From contig CAUJDF010000003.1 in NCBI GenBank assembly GCA_963169045.1, positions 167,792 through 231,791 of the forward strand: DNA of 64,000 nt. The letters are read 5' to 3'. The stretch comes from Myxococcota bacterium (GTDB lineage: Bacteria > Myxococcota_A > Bradymonadia > UBA7976 > UBA1532). Under the pieces are notes generated by a model. That model was not told where the DNA came from. It ran no database searches and worked only from the letters and a program-made list of their open reading frames with translations. This document shows positions 31,779 to 40,205 of the stretch, piece by piece. The stretch's first letter is position 1. Each line of letters starts with the position of its first letter. The position numbers and the translations under genes are program-made.

Positions 31779-33137
31779 CTACACGTCGTCGCTGGTCGGC
31801 GCGGGCACCGGCACCGCCTCCTCGATGCGGATGGCGGCGGGCGGGGCATCGAGGCCGGCGGCCCGCGAGGGCGGGGCGCTCGGGGTGGTGACGGGCAGCT
31901 CGACGGGCGGCAGCCAGGTGCCGAGCGTGGCCGCGACCGCAGCGGCGAGCACGCTGGCGGCGACCGCCACCGCGCGCCAGGGGTGGCGCCGGCGCTCCGG
32001 CGCCGCGGTCTCGGCCGCCGCCACGCGCGACCGGACGTCGTCCACCGCCGCCCGGAGCGCCGCCGCGAAGGCCGCCGCCGACGGGTAGCGGCGGTCCGGA
32101 TCGTGGGCCAGCGCCTTGCGCAGCACGCGCTCGATGGGCGCCGGCGCCTCCGGCAACGGCTCGCGGTCCCCGCCCATCGACCACTCGCGGCCCGAGAGCG
32201 TGTCGAACCGGTGGAAGGGCATCTGCCCCGTCAGCATCTCGCAGACGACGACGCCGAGCGCGTACACGTCGGCGCGGCCGTCGATGGGGCCCGGGTCGTA
32301 GATGCGCCGCTGCTCGGGGGCCATGTAGTTCGGGGTGCCGAGGAGCACGCCCCACTGCGTCCCGCCCGGACCGCCGACCCGCGCGATGCCGAAATCGATG
32401 AGCTTCACGAGCGGGCGGCCGTCCGGCTCCGTCGCCAGCAGGATGTTGGCCGGCTTCACGTCGCGGTGGACGATGCCGCGCGCGTGCGCCTCGTCCAGCG
32501 AGCGGCACACCTGTTCGACGATCCCCGCGATCTCCTCGAGCGGCAGCGGACCGCGGCCGATGCGCGCCGCGAGGCTCTCGCCCTGGACCATCTCCATGAC
32601 GAGGTACGGCACGGGGCCGAACGGCGTCCGGGTCATGCCGTAGTCGAACACCGTGACGGTGTGGTGGCTCGTCAGGCTCGCGATGGCGTGCGCCTCGCGG
32701 ACGAAGCGGTCGTGCCGGCCGTCGTGCCCGGCGCCGCGCCGGTCCAGCTTGACGGCGATCCGGCGCTGCAAGCGCAGGTCGACGCCCTCGTAGACGGCGC
32801 CCATGTTGCCGCCGAGGTAGCGGACGAGCGCGTATCGTCGCTCGAGCACCTGGCCCAGCAGCGGTGCCACCTCCCACGCCTCGACCGCGTCGGGGGGGAC
32901 CGCGAACAGGCCGTGCTCGGGGCAGAAGGCTTCGCTCGCCCGCGGCGCCCGGCGACACGCGGGGCACACCGCCGCGCCGGGTGGCGCGTCGGCGACGGGC
33001 GGCGCCGGCTCGATGGGCACGGCCGCCCGCCCGGCGTGCGGCCGCTCCGGGCGCGTGGTCGGCAGGCTGTCGGGCGCTGACCGCGTGTCGGCCCAGGGGT
33101 CGATCAGCGCCAGGTCCTCGGCATGCGCACCACTCAT
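31779..33137 (-). CDS. Membrane Ser/Thr protein kinase with N-terminal Zn-ribbon-like motif
   Basis: A 452-residue eukaryotic-type kinase. The ATG at 33137 is preferred, with GGGG a few bases upstream. Residues near 55-75 contain [19 protein letters not shown], a likely zinc ribbon. The kinase domain (about 90-370) has the glycine loop [11 protein letters not shown], the ATP lysine in IAVKLD, the catalytic loop [14 protein letters not shown] and MAPEQ, so it should be active. One membrane helix lies near residue 400, followed by a short extracytoplasmic tail rich in Pro. Kinases of this type are abundant in myxobacteria and control development and stress responses. The target is unknown. Confidence 0.92.
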   Translation of the reverse strand: MSGAHAEDLALIDPWADTRSAPDSLPTTRPERPHAGRAAVPIEPAPPVADAPPGAAVCPACRRAPRASEAFCPEHGLFAVPPDAVEAWEVAPLLGQVLERRYALVRYLGGNMGAVYEGVDLRLQRRIAVKLDRRGAGHDGRHDRFVREAHAIASLTSHHTVTVFDYGMTRTPFGPVPYLVMEMVQGESLAARIGRGPLPLEEIAGIVEQVCRSLDEAHARGIVHRDVKPANILLATEPDGRPLVKLIDFGIARVGGPGGTQWGVLLGTPNYMAPEQRRIYDPGPIDGRADVYALGVVVCEMLTGQMPFHRFDTLSGREWSMGGDREPLPEAPAPIERVLRKALAHDPDRRYPSAAAFAAALRAAVDDVRSRVAAAETAAPERRRHPWRAVAVAASVLAAAVAATLGTWLPPVELPVTTPSAPPSRAAGLDAPPAAIRIEEAVPVPAPTSDDV

Positions 33138-33358
33138 CTTCGGACCCCACCCTTTCCGGGACGCCGCCCGCTCGATGAGGCCCCGGTTTGCAGCCGGTGT
33201 GCCAGTCCCGCCCGTCCGCGGGGCGTCTCGCGGCACCGTTGCGACGTGCCCCGCTTCCCGGCGCGCGGGGCGGGGCACGACCTCCCGGCGGGTGGCGCGG
33301 CGCCACAGCGGGTATACTCGGGCGAATCGAAACGCGAATCGGTCGTGAGGAGGGGAGG
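33138..33358. other. Divergent intergenic region, kinase / thrombospondin-repeat lipoprotein
   Basis: 221 bp between two divergent starts. A -10-like TATACT lies at 33313-33318, upstream of the lipoprotein gene, but I find no matching -35. Other features were not recognised. Confidence 0.35.
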
Positions 33359-34996
33359 ATGCGCCGTCGGATCGCGCTATTGGCGTGCCTTTGCCTCTGG
33401 GCCTGCGGGCCCGGGGGGGACGGGGCACCGGTCGACGTCGGCGCCGACGGCGCCGTCGGGGACGACGGCGGGGCCGTCGGCGAGACCGACGGCGGGGTCG
33501 CCGGCGAGACCGACGGGAGCCGGCCGGATGACGCCGGGAGCGACGGGGCGGCGCCGGGCGGCGATCGCGACGACGACGGGGTGCCCGACGACGAGGACGT
33601 CTGCCCCCGCGCGCCGGACCACGATCAGCGCGATGGCGACGGCGACGGCGCGGGCGACGCGTGCGACAACTGCCCCGCGGCGCCCAACGCCGACCAGGCG
33701 GACCATGACGGCGATGGCGTGGGCGACGCCTGCGACGTGGCGGATCGCGACGGCGACGGGGTCGCCGACACCGACGACCACTGCCCGGACCACGCCGATG
33801 CCGCGCAGGCCGACGGCGACGACGATGGGGTCGGCGACGCCTGCGACAGCTGTCCCGGGGTGCCCGACAATGGGCAGGCAGACGCCGACGGCGACGGCGT
33901 GGGAGACGCGTGCGACAACTGTCCCGCGGAGGGGAACGCGGCGCAGGCGGACGCCGACGGCGACGGGGTGGGCGACGCCTGCGACGCGCCGGACCGCGAC
34001 GGCGACGGGGTGCTCGACGCCGACGACGACTGCCCGGACCACGCCGATCCCGCGCAGGCCGACGGCGACGACGACGGCGTCGGCGACGCGTGCGACAACT
34101 GTCCCGCGGCCGCGAACCACGGGCAGGACGACGCGGACGGCGACGGCATCGGGGACGCCTGCGAGCGGCCCGATGGCGGCTGCGAGGCGGGCGAGACGCG
34201 CCCCTGCGGGGTGGACACGGGCGAATGCGCGGCGGGCACCCAGACGTGCGTGGAGGGCCGCTTCGGGGCCTGCGTGGCCGCGCGTGGCCCCGTCGCCGAG
34301 ATCTGCAACGGGCGCGACGACGACTGCGACGGGCAGACGGACGAGGACGCCGGCTGCTGCGTCCCGCGGTGCGACGGCCGCGTCTGCGGCGCCGACGGCT
34401 GCGGCGGCGAGTGCGGGCGCTGCCGCGCGGGGCAGGCGTGCGACGCCGGCGGGCAGTGCCTCGCGACGGGCGTCGGCCTGTGTGGGGCCTGCGTCTCGTC
34501 GGTCCAGTGCACCGCCGAAGGGACGGACGCCTGCCTGCGCGTCGACGGGGGCGAGGCGTTCTGCAGCCGGCCGTGCGCCGCCGGCTGCCCGCCGGGCTAC
34601 GCGTGCCTCGAGGGGGACGGCATCGCGCCCCACTGCGCGCCGCCCACCGGCGACTGCGACGACCCCTGCCTCGACGTGGCCTGCCCCGCGGGCCAGTGGT
34701 GCGACCCGCAGACCGGCGCGTGCGGCGGCGGCTGCACGACGAACCGCGACTGCGGCGGCGGGGCGTGGTGCGGCCGCGCCGACCGCGAGTGCCACCCCAC
34801 CGGACAGGGCAACGTCGCCGCCGCAGGCGCCTGCCGGGCGGACGCGGACTGCGCCCGCGGGCTCGTCTGCAGCGACGTCCTCGGTCTGTGCACCGAGATC
34901 TGCGACGACGACGCGAACTGCGCCGCCAACGTCGTCAACACCCGCTGCGTTCTCTCCCGCGACGGCAACCGCCAGTATTGCTCGTTCCGCATCTGA
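33359..34996 (+). CDS. Lipoprotein with thrombospondin type 3 repeats
   Basis: A 545-residue protein with an ATG behind GGAGGGGAGG. The signal peptide ends in a lipobox (CLCLWAC). After an acidic Gly/Asp linker, residues about 60-270 hold roughly nine thrombospondin type 3 units ([15 protein letters not shown]), which bind calcium. One MopE-type unit follows (CNGRDDDCDGQTDEDAGC), then several Cys-rich EGF-like units with paired cysteines up to the C-terminus. It is probably an exposed lipid-anchored calcium-binding protein. The DNA of the repeats is itself repetitive, suggesting recent internal duplication. A 243-bp mobile-type repeat begins directly after its TGA. Confidence 0.85.
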   Translation: MRRRIALLACLCLWACGPGGDGAPVDVGADGAVGDDGGAVGETDGGVAGETDGSRPDDAGSDGAAPGGDRDDDGVPDDEDVCPRAPDHDQRDGDGDGAGDACDNCPAAPNADQADHDGDGVGDACDVADRDGDGVADTDDHCPDHADAAQADGDDDGVGDACDSCPGVPDNGQADADGDGVGDACDNCPAEGNAAQADADGDGVGDACDAPDRDGDGVLDADDDCPDHADPAQADGDDDGVGDACDNCPAAANHGQDDADGDGIGDACERPDGGCEAGETRPCGVDTGECAAGTQTCVEGRFGACVAARGPVAEICNGRDDDCDGQTDEDAGCCVPRCDGRVCGADGCGGECGRCRAGQACDAGGQCLATGVGLCGACVSSVQCTAEGTDACLRVDGGEAFCSRPCAAGCPPGYACLEGDGIAPHCAPPTGDCDDPCLDVACPAGQWCDPQTGACGGGCTTNRDCGGGAWCGRADRECHPTGQGNVAAAGACRADADCARGLVCSDVLGLCTEICDDDANCAANVVNTRCVLSRDGNRQYCSFRI

Positions 34997-35239
34997 CTCG
35001 GGTTTCGCCATCTTCGGCTGCCTGTGGCCGGCCCCGACCGGCCGCCGCAGCTCGCTCCCACAGGCGAAGCCGCCGTCTTGCGGTGGCGAGTCTGCCCGAA
35101 GGGGTCGGTCGCTTCGCTGCGCGCGGCGCATTTCGGTCTCGACGTGCATCACGCACGCTTTCGACCGGAGCTCGCCTTGCTCCATGCTGCGACTCGGTCG
35201 TTGCTCGGCCTCGTCGACGCCGAAATGGCGAAACTCGAG
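34997..35239 (+). repeat. Dispersed 243-bp repeat, copy A (MITE-like)
   Basis: The element begins CTCGGGTTTCGCCA and ends TGGCGAAACTCGAG, so its ends are inverted repeats of about 20 bp with few mismatches. TCTGA lies directly outside both ends (34992-34996, which includes the stop codon, and 35240-35244). A hairpin GGCCGG-CCCCGA-CCGGCC lies 30 bp in. It is about 92% identical by eye to copy B and has the same length. It carries no credible gene. The 87 bp that follow to the adaptor start hold only a GGGGGGGAG ribosome site. Confidence 0.85.
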
Positions 35240-35326
35240 TCTGACGCCGATTTCCGGGCGGGGAGCGACCCGGCCCCGCATTCGCTGCTCAGGTTGCAGC
35301 AGGGGTCGGCCTTCGGGGGGGAGCGG

Positions 35327-36319
35327 ATGATGCGGACGCGCGCTGCGGGCAGCGTCAAGTGTTCCTTGGTCTTTGCGCTGGGACTCGTGTCGCTCGGCGC
35401 TGGCTGTGGGCCCGAGGGCGAGATGGAGCCGCCGGTCGTCCTGGTCGCGCCCGTCGAGCGGCGGGCGGTGGCCACGACGTTCGAGTGGCCGGCGCAGCTC
35501 GAGCCGGCGCGGATCACCGAGGTGCGTCCGCGGCTGCGCGGTCACCTGGCCGCGGTGCACTTCGCCGGGGGCGACCGCGTCGGCGTCGGACAGCTGCTGT
35601 TCACGATCGACGACCGGCCGTACCGCGCGGCCCTCCGCGCCGCCGAGGCGCAGGCGGAGCGGGCGCGCGCCGACGGCCCCGAGGCCGAGGCCGGGGATGC
35701 GCCCGATGCGGCCCTCCTCCGCGCCCGCCTCGCCCTCACCTGGACCCACGTGACCGCCCCCGCCGCCGGCTTCGCCGCGCCGCCGCGCTACCCGGTCGGC
35801 ACCGGGGTCGGGCCCGAGACCGTGCTCGCGACCGTCGCGGACCTCGACCCCCTCGTCGCCACGTTCGAGCTCGGCGAAGACGAGCGCCGGCGCCTCGCCA
35901 CCGACCTCGAGCGCCACGGCCCGGCGCTGCAGCTCGTCGCGGCCGACGGCGGCGTCCACCGCGAGCGCGCGCGCCGCGTGCGCCTGGACGGCGAGCGGAC
36001 GCTCCGCGCCGAGTTTCCGAATCCGGGCGCGACGTTGCGGCCGGGCGACCCGGTGCGTGTCCGCCTGCGGGCCGCCGTGGGCGAGGAGGCGCTCGTCGTC
36101 CCCCGGCGCGCGCTGCACGAGGGGCCGGAGGGCGCGGTGGCCCGCGTGGTGGCCGCGGGCGGCGTCGTCGAGACCCGCCGCGTGACCCTCGGCGAGCGCG
36201 TGGGCGACCTCGTCGGCATCGCGGCGGGTCTGGCCGCCGGCGAGCGTGTCGTCGTGGGCGGCGCCGCCGGCCTCCCCGACGGCGCGGCCGTGACGCCCGC
36301 CGGCCTCGACGCCGATTAG
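35327..36319 (+). CDS. Periplasmic adaptor (membrane fusion) lipoprotein, RND type, orphan
   Basis: A 330-residue protein with a lipoprotein signal (ALGLVSLGAGC). The order of parts matches AcrA/MexA-type adaptors: a barrel-sandwich half (VRPRLRGHLAAVHFAGGDRV), a second lipoyl half (LTWTHVTAPAAGFAAPP), a beta-barrel (FELGEDERRRLA), and a membrane-proximal end (VPRRALHEGPEGAVARV). The alpha-helical hairpin, normally 60 or more residues, is cut to about 30 (RAAEAQAERARADGPEAEAG), so it may not reach a TolC-type channel in the usual way. No inner-membrane transporter gene is adjacent. It is flanked on both sides by direct copies of the 243-bp repeat. Confidence 0.85.
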   Translation: MMRTRAAGSVKCSLVFALGLVSLGAGCGPEGEMEPPVVLVAPVERRAVATTFEWPAQLEPARITEVRPRLRGHLAAVHFAGGDRVGVGQLLFTIDDRPYRAALRAAEAQAERARADGPEAEAGDAPDAALLRARLALTWTHVTAPAAGFAAPPRYPVGTGVGPETVLATVADLDPLVATFELGEDERRRLATDLERHGPALQLVAADGGVHRERARRVRLDGERTLRAEFPNPGATLRPGDPVRVRLRAAVGEEALVVPRRALHEGPEGAVARVVAAGGVVETRRVTLGERVGDLVGIAAGLAAGERVVVGGAAGLPDGAAVTPAGLDAD

Positions 36320-36320
36320 T

Positions 36321-36563
36321 CTCGAGTTTCGCCACTTTCGGCTGCCTGCGGCCGGCCCCGACCAGCCGCCGCAGCTTGCTCCCACAGGCGAAGCCGCCGT
36401 CTTGCGGTGGCGAGTCTGCCCGAAGGGGTCGGTCGCTTCGCTGCGCGCGGCGCACTTCGGTCTCGACGTGCATCAAGCAGGCCTTGGGCCGTAACTCGCC
36501 TTGCTCCTTGCTGCGACTCGGTCGTTGCTCGGCCTCGTCGACGCCGAAATGGCGAAACCCGAG
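36321..36563 (+). repeat. Dispersed 243-bp repeat, copy B (MITE-like)
   Basis: Same length and orientation as copy A, beginning CTCGAGTTTCGCCA one base after the adaptor TAG and ending GGCGAAACCCGAG. The centre (the region of GCGAAGCCGCCGTCTTGCGG and CGAAGGGGTCGGTCGCTTCG) is unchanged from copy A; differences cluster at about 150-185 bp. Outside bases are TTAGT and ATCAG, so no direct repeat flanks this copy. Confidence 0.85.
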
Positions 36564-36575
36564 ATCAGCGCCAGG

Positions 36576-37691
36576 CTAGGCCGCCTTCTTCACGGGGGCC
36601 CCGCGACGCCGCGCCGCGGGCACGCCGGCGCACTCGATGATGTGGAGCACGGCGCGCTCGAGCGGGCTGAGGTCGCAGCCCGTGACGGCGCCGGGCGACG
36701 TCGACGGGACGGCGCCCAGGGCCTGCGTCAGCGCGCCCTGGCGGAAGGCGTCGATGACGGCGGGGTGCACGTAGTACTTGCGGCACGTCGCGGGTCGGTT
36801 GCGCAGCTCCGCGGCGGTCTGCTTGAGCGCGGCGACGACGCACTTGTCTCGGGCGGTGAGCGTCTCGCCGACGTCCTCGAGCGAGGCGAGCAGCGACGCC
36901 ATGTGGACCGTGCCCGCCCAGGTGCGGAAGTCCTTGGCCGTGAAGTCGTCGCCCGCGGCCTCGCGCAGGAAGGCGTTCACGTCGGCCGAGCCCACGGGGT
37001 GGGGCACGCCCTCGTCGTCGAGGTACTGGAAGAGCTCCTCGCCGGGCAGCTCCTGGCAGGCCTTGACGATGCGCGCGAGCCGCCGATCCTCGAGCGCGAC
37101 GTCGTGGAAGACGCCGCTCTTGCCGCGGAACCGGAAGCGCACCTTGCGGCGCGTGACGTGCGCGTGGTCGTCGACCAGCGTCGTCAGCCCGTGCGATTCG
37201 TTCTGCCGCGTGTACTCGTCGTTGCCGACGCGGATGCGCGTGATCTCGAGCAGCCGCACGATCGTGGCGAGCACCTTCTCGCGCGAGAGCCCCGGCCTGG
37301 CGAGCTCCGCCTCGACCCGGGCGCGGATCTTCGGCAGCACGTGCGCGAACGCCGCCAGCCGGTGGTACTTGGTCTCGTCGCGCAGCGCGCGGAACCGCGC
37401 GTGGTAGCGGTACTGCTTGCGGCCCTTGCTGTCGCGTCCGGTCGCCTGGATGTGCCCGTTCGGTGAAGGACAGATCCAGACGTCTTCCCAGGCCGGCGGG
37501 ATGGCCAGCTTCTTGATGCGCTCGAGCGTGACGCCGTCGGTCACGCGCGCGCCCGAGGCGTCGAGGTAGTCGAAATCCTTCGCGTCGGGGACGCGACGCC
37601 GGCGGCGCAGTCCGGGGCCGCGGTCGCTGACGTAGCGCAGCCCGGCCGACTGCGCCGCCTGGACGGGATCTTGGGCCGCAGATCCGTACAT
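36576..37691 (-). CDS. Poxvirus-type DNA topoisomerase IB
   Basis: A 371-residue enzyme that relaxes supercoils by nicking one strand through a 3'-phosphotyrosine. The N-terminal part (DFDYLDASGARV, IPPAWEDVWICPSPNGHIQATG) and the catalytic domain (ITRIRVGNDEYTRQNESHGLTTL, later the tyrosine in CRKYYVHPAVID) match bacterial members of the family. Length is normal. The start is uncertain: the ATG at 37691 is used here, a TTG at 37709 would add six residues, and neither has a good ribosome site. It is the last gene of a leftward run. Confidence 0.92.
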   Translation of the reverse strand: MYGSAAQDPVQAAQSAGLRYVSDRGPGLRRRRRVPDAKDFDYLDASGARVTDGVTLERIKKLAIPPAWEDVWICPSPNGHIQATGRDSKGRKQYRYHARFRALRDETKYHRLAAFAHVLPKIRARVEAELARPGLSREKVLATIVRLLEITRIRVGNDEYTRQNESHGLTTLVDDHAHVTRRKVRFRFRGKSGVFHDVALEDRRLARIVKACQELPGEELFQYLDDEGVPHPVGSADVNAFLREAAGDDFTAKDFRTWAGTVHMASLLASLEDVGETLTARDKCVVAALKQTAAELRNRPATCRKYYVHPAVIDAFRQGALTQALGAVPSTSPGAVTGCDLSPLERAVLHIIECAGVPAARRRGAPVKKAA

Positions 37692-37748
37692 GGGCGGAAC
37701 TGTTGGCAAATCCCGTGCCCTGCTCGCGGCGCGGGGCCGAAGGGCACG

Positions 37749-38315
37749 TCAGCCGGTCAGCCGCGCGATCTCCCGTGCCAGATTGCGACGGGCCTGCGCC
37801 TCGTAGCGCGCCCCGAAGCCGGGATCGGCATAGATCGCCGGCGCCTCGAGGAAGCGCCGCAGCACCCCGGCCCGCCCCGCGCGGTAGAGCGCGTCGGGCA
37901 CGTGCGCGTACTCGGCGCGGATGGCCTCGGCGTACGCGTCGTACTCGGGCTCCGGGCGGCCGAGGATCGCCAGGTCGATCGACACCAGCAGCGCGCCGAG
38001 CCGGTCGCCGGGCTCGACCGCGTGTCCCTTCGTCAGCCGCACGAGCCGCGCCACCTCCGGTCCGTGCCCCGGATCGAGCCCCGTCTCCGCCACGTGCCGC
38101 TCGGCCAGCGCGGCGCTTTGCTCCTCGTTGTCGACCCGCGTCGGGTCGTACACGGCGTCGTGCCACCAGATCGCGGCCGTGAGGAGCGCGCGCCCGGCGG
38201 CGTCGACGTCCGCGCCGGCGAGCTCGCGCAGGCAGTCCGCGACGTGGGCGAGCGTGTGGTAGTGGCGGTGCGGCTCGGTATAGGCGGCGTGCAGGCGGGG
38301 GGAGGGTGCGTCCAT
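37749..38315 (-). CDS. Predicted HD-superfamily metal-dependent phosphohydrolase
   Basis: A 188-residue soluble protein. It starts near YTEPHRHYHTLAHV and continues with AAIWWHDAVYDPTRVDNEEQSA. These supply the His and HD metal ligands of the HD superfamily group annotated as predicted phosphohydrolases (COG4339 type). The substrate is unknown. It lies 19 bp downstream of the D-threonine-aldolase-like gene on the same strand. Confidence 0.85.
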   Translation of the reverse strand: MDAPSPRLHAAYTEPHRHYHTLAHVADCLRELAGADVDAAGRALLTAAIWWHDAVYDPTRVDNEEQSAALAERHVAETGLDPGHGPEVARLVRLTKGHAVEPGDRLGALLVSIDLAILGRPEPEYDAYAEAIRAEYAHVPDALYRAGRAGVLRRFLEAPAIYADPGFGARYEAQARRNLAREIARLTG

Positions 38316-38334
38316 GCCGCCAGGATACGCGGGT

Positions 38335-39423
38335 TCAGCGCGTCCGGCCGCGCGCGTTCACCGGCCAGCGGTCGACGACGTCCTCGCCGTCGACGACCCA
38401 CAGCGTGTCGGCGAGGTTCACGACGGCGCAGGCGTGCGCGGGCACGATGCGCAGGCGGTCGCCGCGCCGCGGGCCGTCGCCGTCGAAGCGCAGCCAGCCG
38501 TGCTCCTCGGAGAGGCCGGCGAGGCGCGCCGCGCCGCCGAGGACGAGGCCGTGGTCGCCGCGCGCCTGTCCGTGGGCGCCGCGGTCGCTGCTGAACACCT
38601 TGGAGCCGGCATCGCAGTAGGCCCGCCCGGGCCCCGGCCGGCTGACCACCGTCGTCAGGACCGTCAGCGCGCAGCGCGCCGCCGGCACGACGCCCAGCGC
38701 GACCTGGTTGGCGTCGTTGAAGGCGTACACGCCGGGCCGAAGCTCGGTCACCCCCGGCACCGTCGCCGCGTGGCGCGCGGTGGGCGTCGAGCCGACGCTC
38801 ACGCACGGCACGTCGAGGCCGGCGTCGCGGACGGCGTCGGCCAGCGAGACCAGCCGCTCGCCCTCCTCGAGCCCGATGCGCGCCACGTCCGCCGGCGTGG
38901 CGGCGCCGTAGGCGTGCCCGGCGTGCGTCAGCAGGCCGGCGAACCGCAGCCGCCGCGCGCCCGCCACCCGCCGCGCGAGCGCCACCACGTCGTCGACCTG
39001 TGTCCAGGGCACGCCGACGCGCCCGAGGCCGACGTCTACCTTCACGAAGACGTCGAGCGGTGAGCCGGACCACGCCGCGTCGAGCTCGCCGACCGCCGCC
39101 GGGTCGTCGCAGATCGTCGCGATGCGCGCCGCCGGAAGCTCGCGCAGCTCCCGGACTTTCTCGCCCGTGAGCGGAAAGGCGACCAGCGCGTCCTCGAAGC
39201 CCCACTCCACGAAGACCGCGGCCTCCGAGACCTTGGCCGCGCAGAGGCCCACCGCGCCGAGCGCGTGCTGCCGGGCGGCGATCGGGACGCTCTTGTGGGT
39301 CTTGACGTGGGGTCGCAGCTTCACGCCGTGCGACGCGCAGAGCGTCGCCATCTCGGTCAGGTTGGTCTCGAGGACGCCTCGCTCCACGACGAGCGCCGGC
39401 GTCGGGAGGTCGTGGAGCCTCAC
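38335..39423 (-). CDS. D-threonine aldolase / D-serine dehydratase-like PLP enzyme
   Basis: A 362-residue protein of the alanine-racemase-fold group. The PLP lysine lies in LRPHVKTHKS near residue 41. The C-terminal domain has the metal-binding pair in VPAHACAVVN, typical of D-threonine aldolases and eukaryotic-type D-serine dehydratases. It probably cleaves or deaminates a D-amino acid in the cytosol. The GTG start overlaps the stop of the upstream Bat-type gene (GTGA), so it is translated from the Bat transcript, although no functional link is obvious. Confidence 0.88.
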   Translation of the reverse strand: MRLHDLPTPALVVERGVLETNLTEMATLCASHGVKLRPHVKTHKSVPIAARQHALGAVGLCAAKVSEAAVFVEWGFEDALVAFPLTGEKVRELRELPAARIATICDDPAAVGELDAAWSGSPLDVFVKVDVGLGRVGVPWTQVDDVVALARRVAGARRLRFAGLLTHAGHAYGAATPADVARIGLEEGERLVSLADAVRDAGLDVPCVSVGSTPTARHAATVPGVTELRPGVYAFNDANQVALGVVPAARCALTVLTTVVSRPGPGRAYCDAGSKVFSSDRGAHGQARGDHGLVLGGAARLAGLSEEHGWLRFDGDGPRRGDRLRIVPAHACAVVNLADTLWVVDGEDVVDRWPVNARGRTR

Positions 39424-40205
39424 CGGGAGGCCGTGGGGCCGAGCGGCGCGAGCGCCGTGTCGGGCAGCCAGCCGCTGCTGCCGTCGGGCAGGTCGACGTG
39501 CTGCCAGCGCTCGTCGGCGCCGAGCACGCGCACCTTCACGCCGGCGAGCACGCGCGCCATCGGGCGGTAGCGGTCGGCGGGCCCGGCGCGCACGTCGGCG
39601 GCGTCGCCGACCACCACCGCGTAGCGCGCGGGCTCGACGAGGAAGATGCGCCCCGCCAGCAGGCCGCCGGCGGCGAAGGCGCCGAGGAAGGCGAGCACGC
39701 TGCCGAACGCGACCGCGGTGCGGCCGACGCCGTCGCGCACCCGCCGCAGGAGCACCAGCAGCGCGAACGCGGCCGCCCAGGCGCCGACGAAGAGCCAGGT
39801 CAGCGTCCGCGGGTGGAACGCCGTCAGCAGGCCGGTGCCGAGGTCGTCGTCGCCGGGCAGGATGACGCGCACGTCCCCCGCCTGGCCCACGCCCTTCTGG
39901 ACCGCGACCTGCCGGATCTGCTCGAGGTTGTGCGCGGCGTCCGCGTGGCCCGGCCGCAGGCGCAGCGCCTGCTCGAACGCCCAGATGGCCGGCCCGACGC
40001 GCCCCGCCTGCGCCTCGGCCGTGCCGAGGTTGTAGTAGAGGTCCGCGTCGTCGGCCCCGCCGGCGAGCGCCTCGCGGTAGGCCTTCGCGGCGGCGGCGTA
40101 ATCGCCCTTGTAGAACGCCTCGTCGCCGGCGCGGGCGCGGTCCAGCGGCTCGGCGCCCGCCAGCGCCGGCAGCAGCAACGTCAGCGCCAGCAGGATCGCC
40201 CTCAC
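39420..40205 (-). CDS. batE: BatE-like protein: TPR, two membrane helices, SH3-like domain
   Basis: A 261-residue protein. A signal-type N-terminus (LLALTLLLPALAGA) precedes TPR units (about 20-105, KGDYAAAAKAYREAL, NLGTAEAQAGRVGPAIWAFE). Two hydrophobic helices lie at about 140-190, and a C-terminal SH3b-type domain follows (DVRAGPADRYRPMARVL, GSSGWLPDTAL). In aerotolerance operons BatE is the TPR partner of the BatA/BatB proteins. GTG starts and GTGA overlaps on both sides show coupling with BatD upstream and the aldolase gene downstream. Confidence 0.8.
   Translation of the reverse strand: MRAILLALTLLLPALAGAEPLDRARAGDEAFYKGDYAAAAKAYREALAGGADDADLYYNLGTAEAQAGRVGPAIWAFEQALRLRPGHADAAHNLEQIRQVAVQKGVGQAGDVRVILPGDDDLGTGLLTAFHPRTLTWLFVGAWAAAFALLVLLRRVRDGVGRTAVAFGSVLAFLGAFAAGGLLAGRIFLVEPARYAVVVGDAADVRAGPADRYRPMARVLAGVKVRVLGADERWQHVDLPDGSSGWLPDTALAPLGPTASR

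Noticed and set aside
33600..34170. Repetitive DNA that might be a CRISPR or satellite array
   Set aside because: It is in frame and encodes thrombospondin type 3 units; repeats lack fixed-length unique spacers.
34935..35156. Short minus-strand frame in repeat copy A
   Set aside because: Related peptides appear in several frames of every repeat copy and have no ribosome site; they come from the element's GC-rich sequence.
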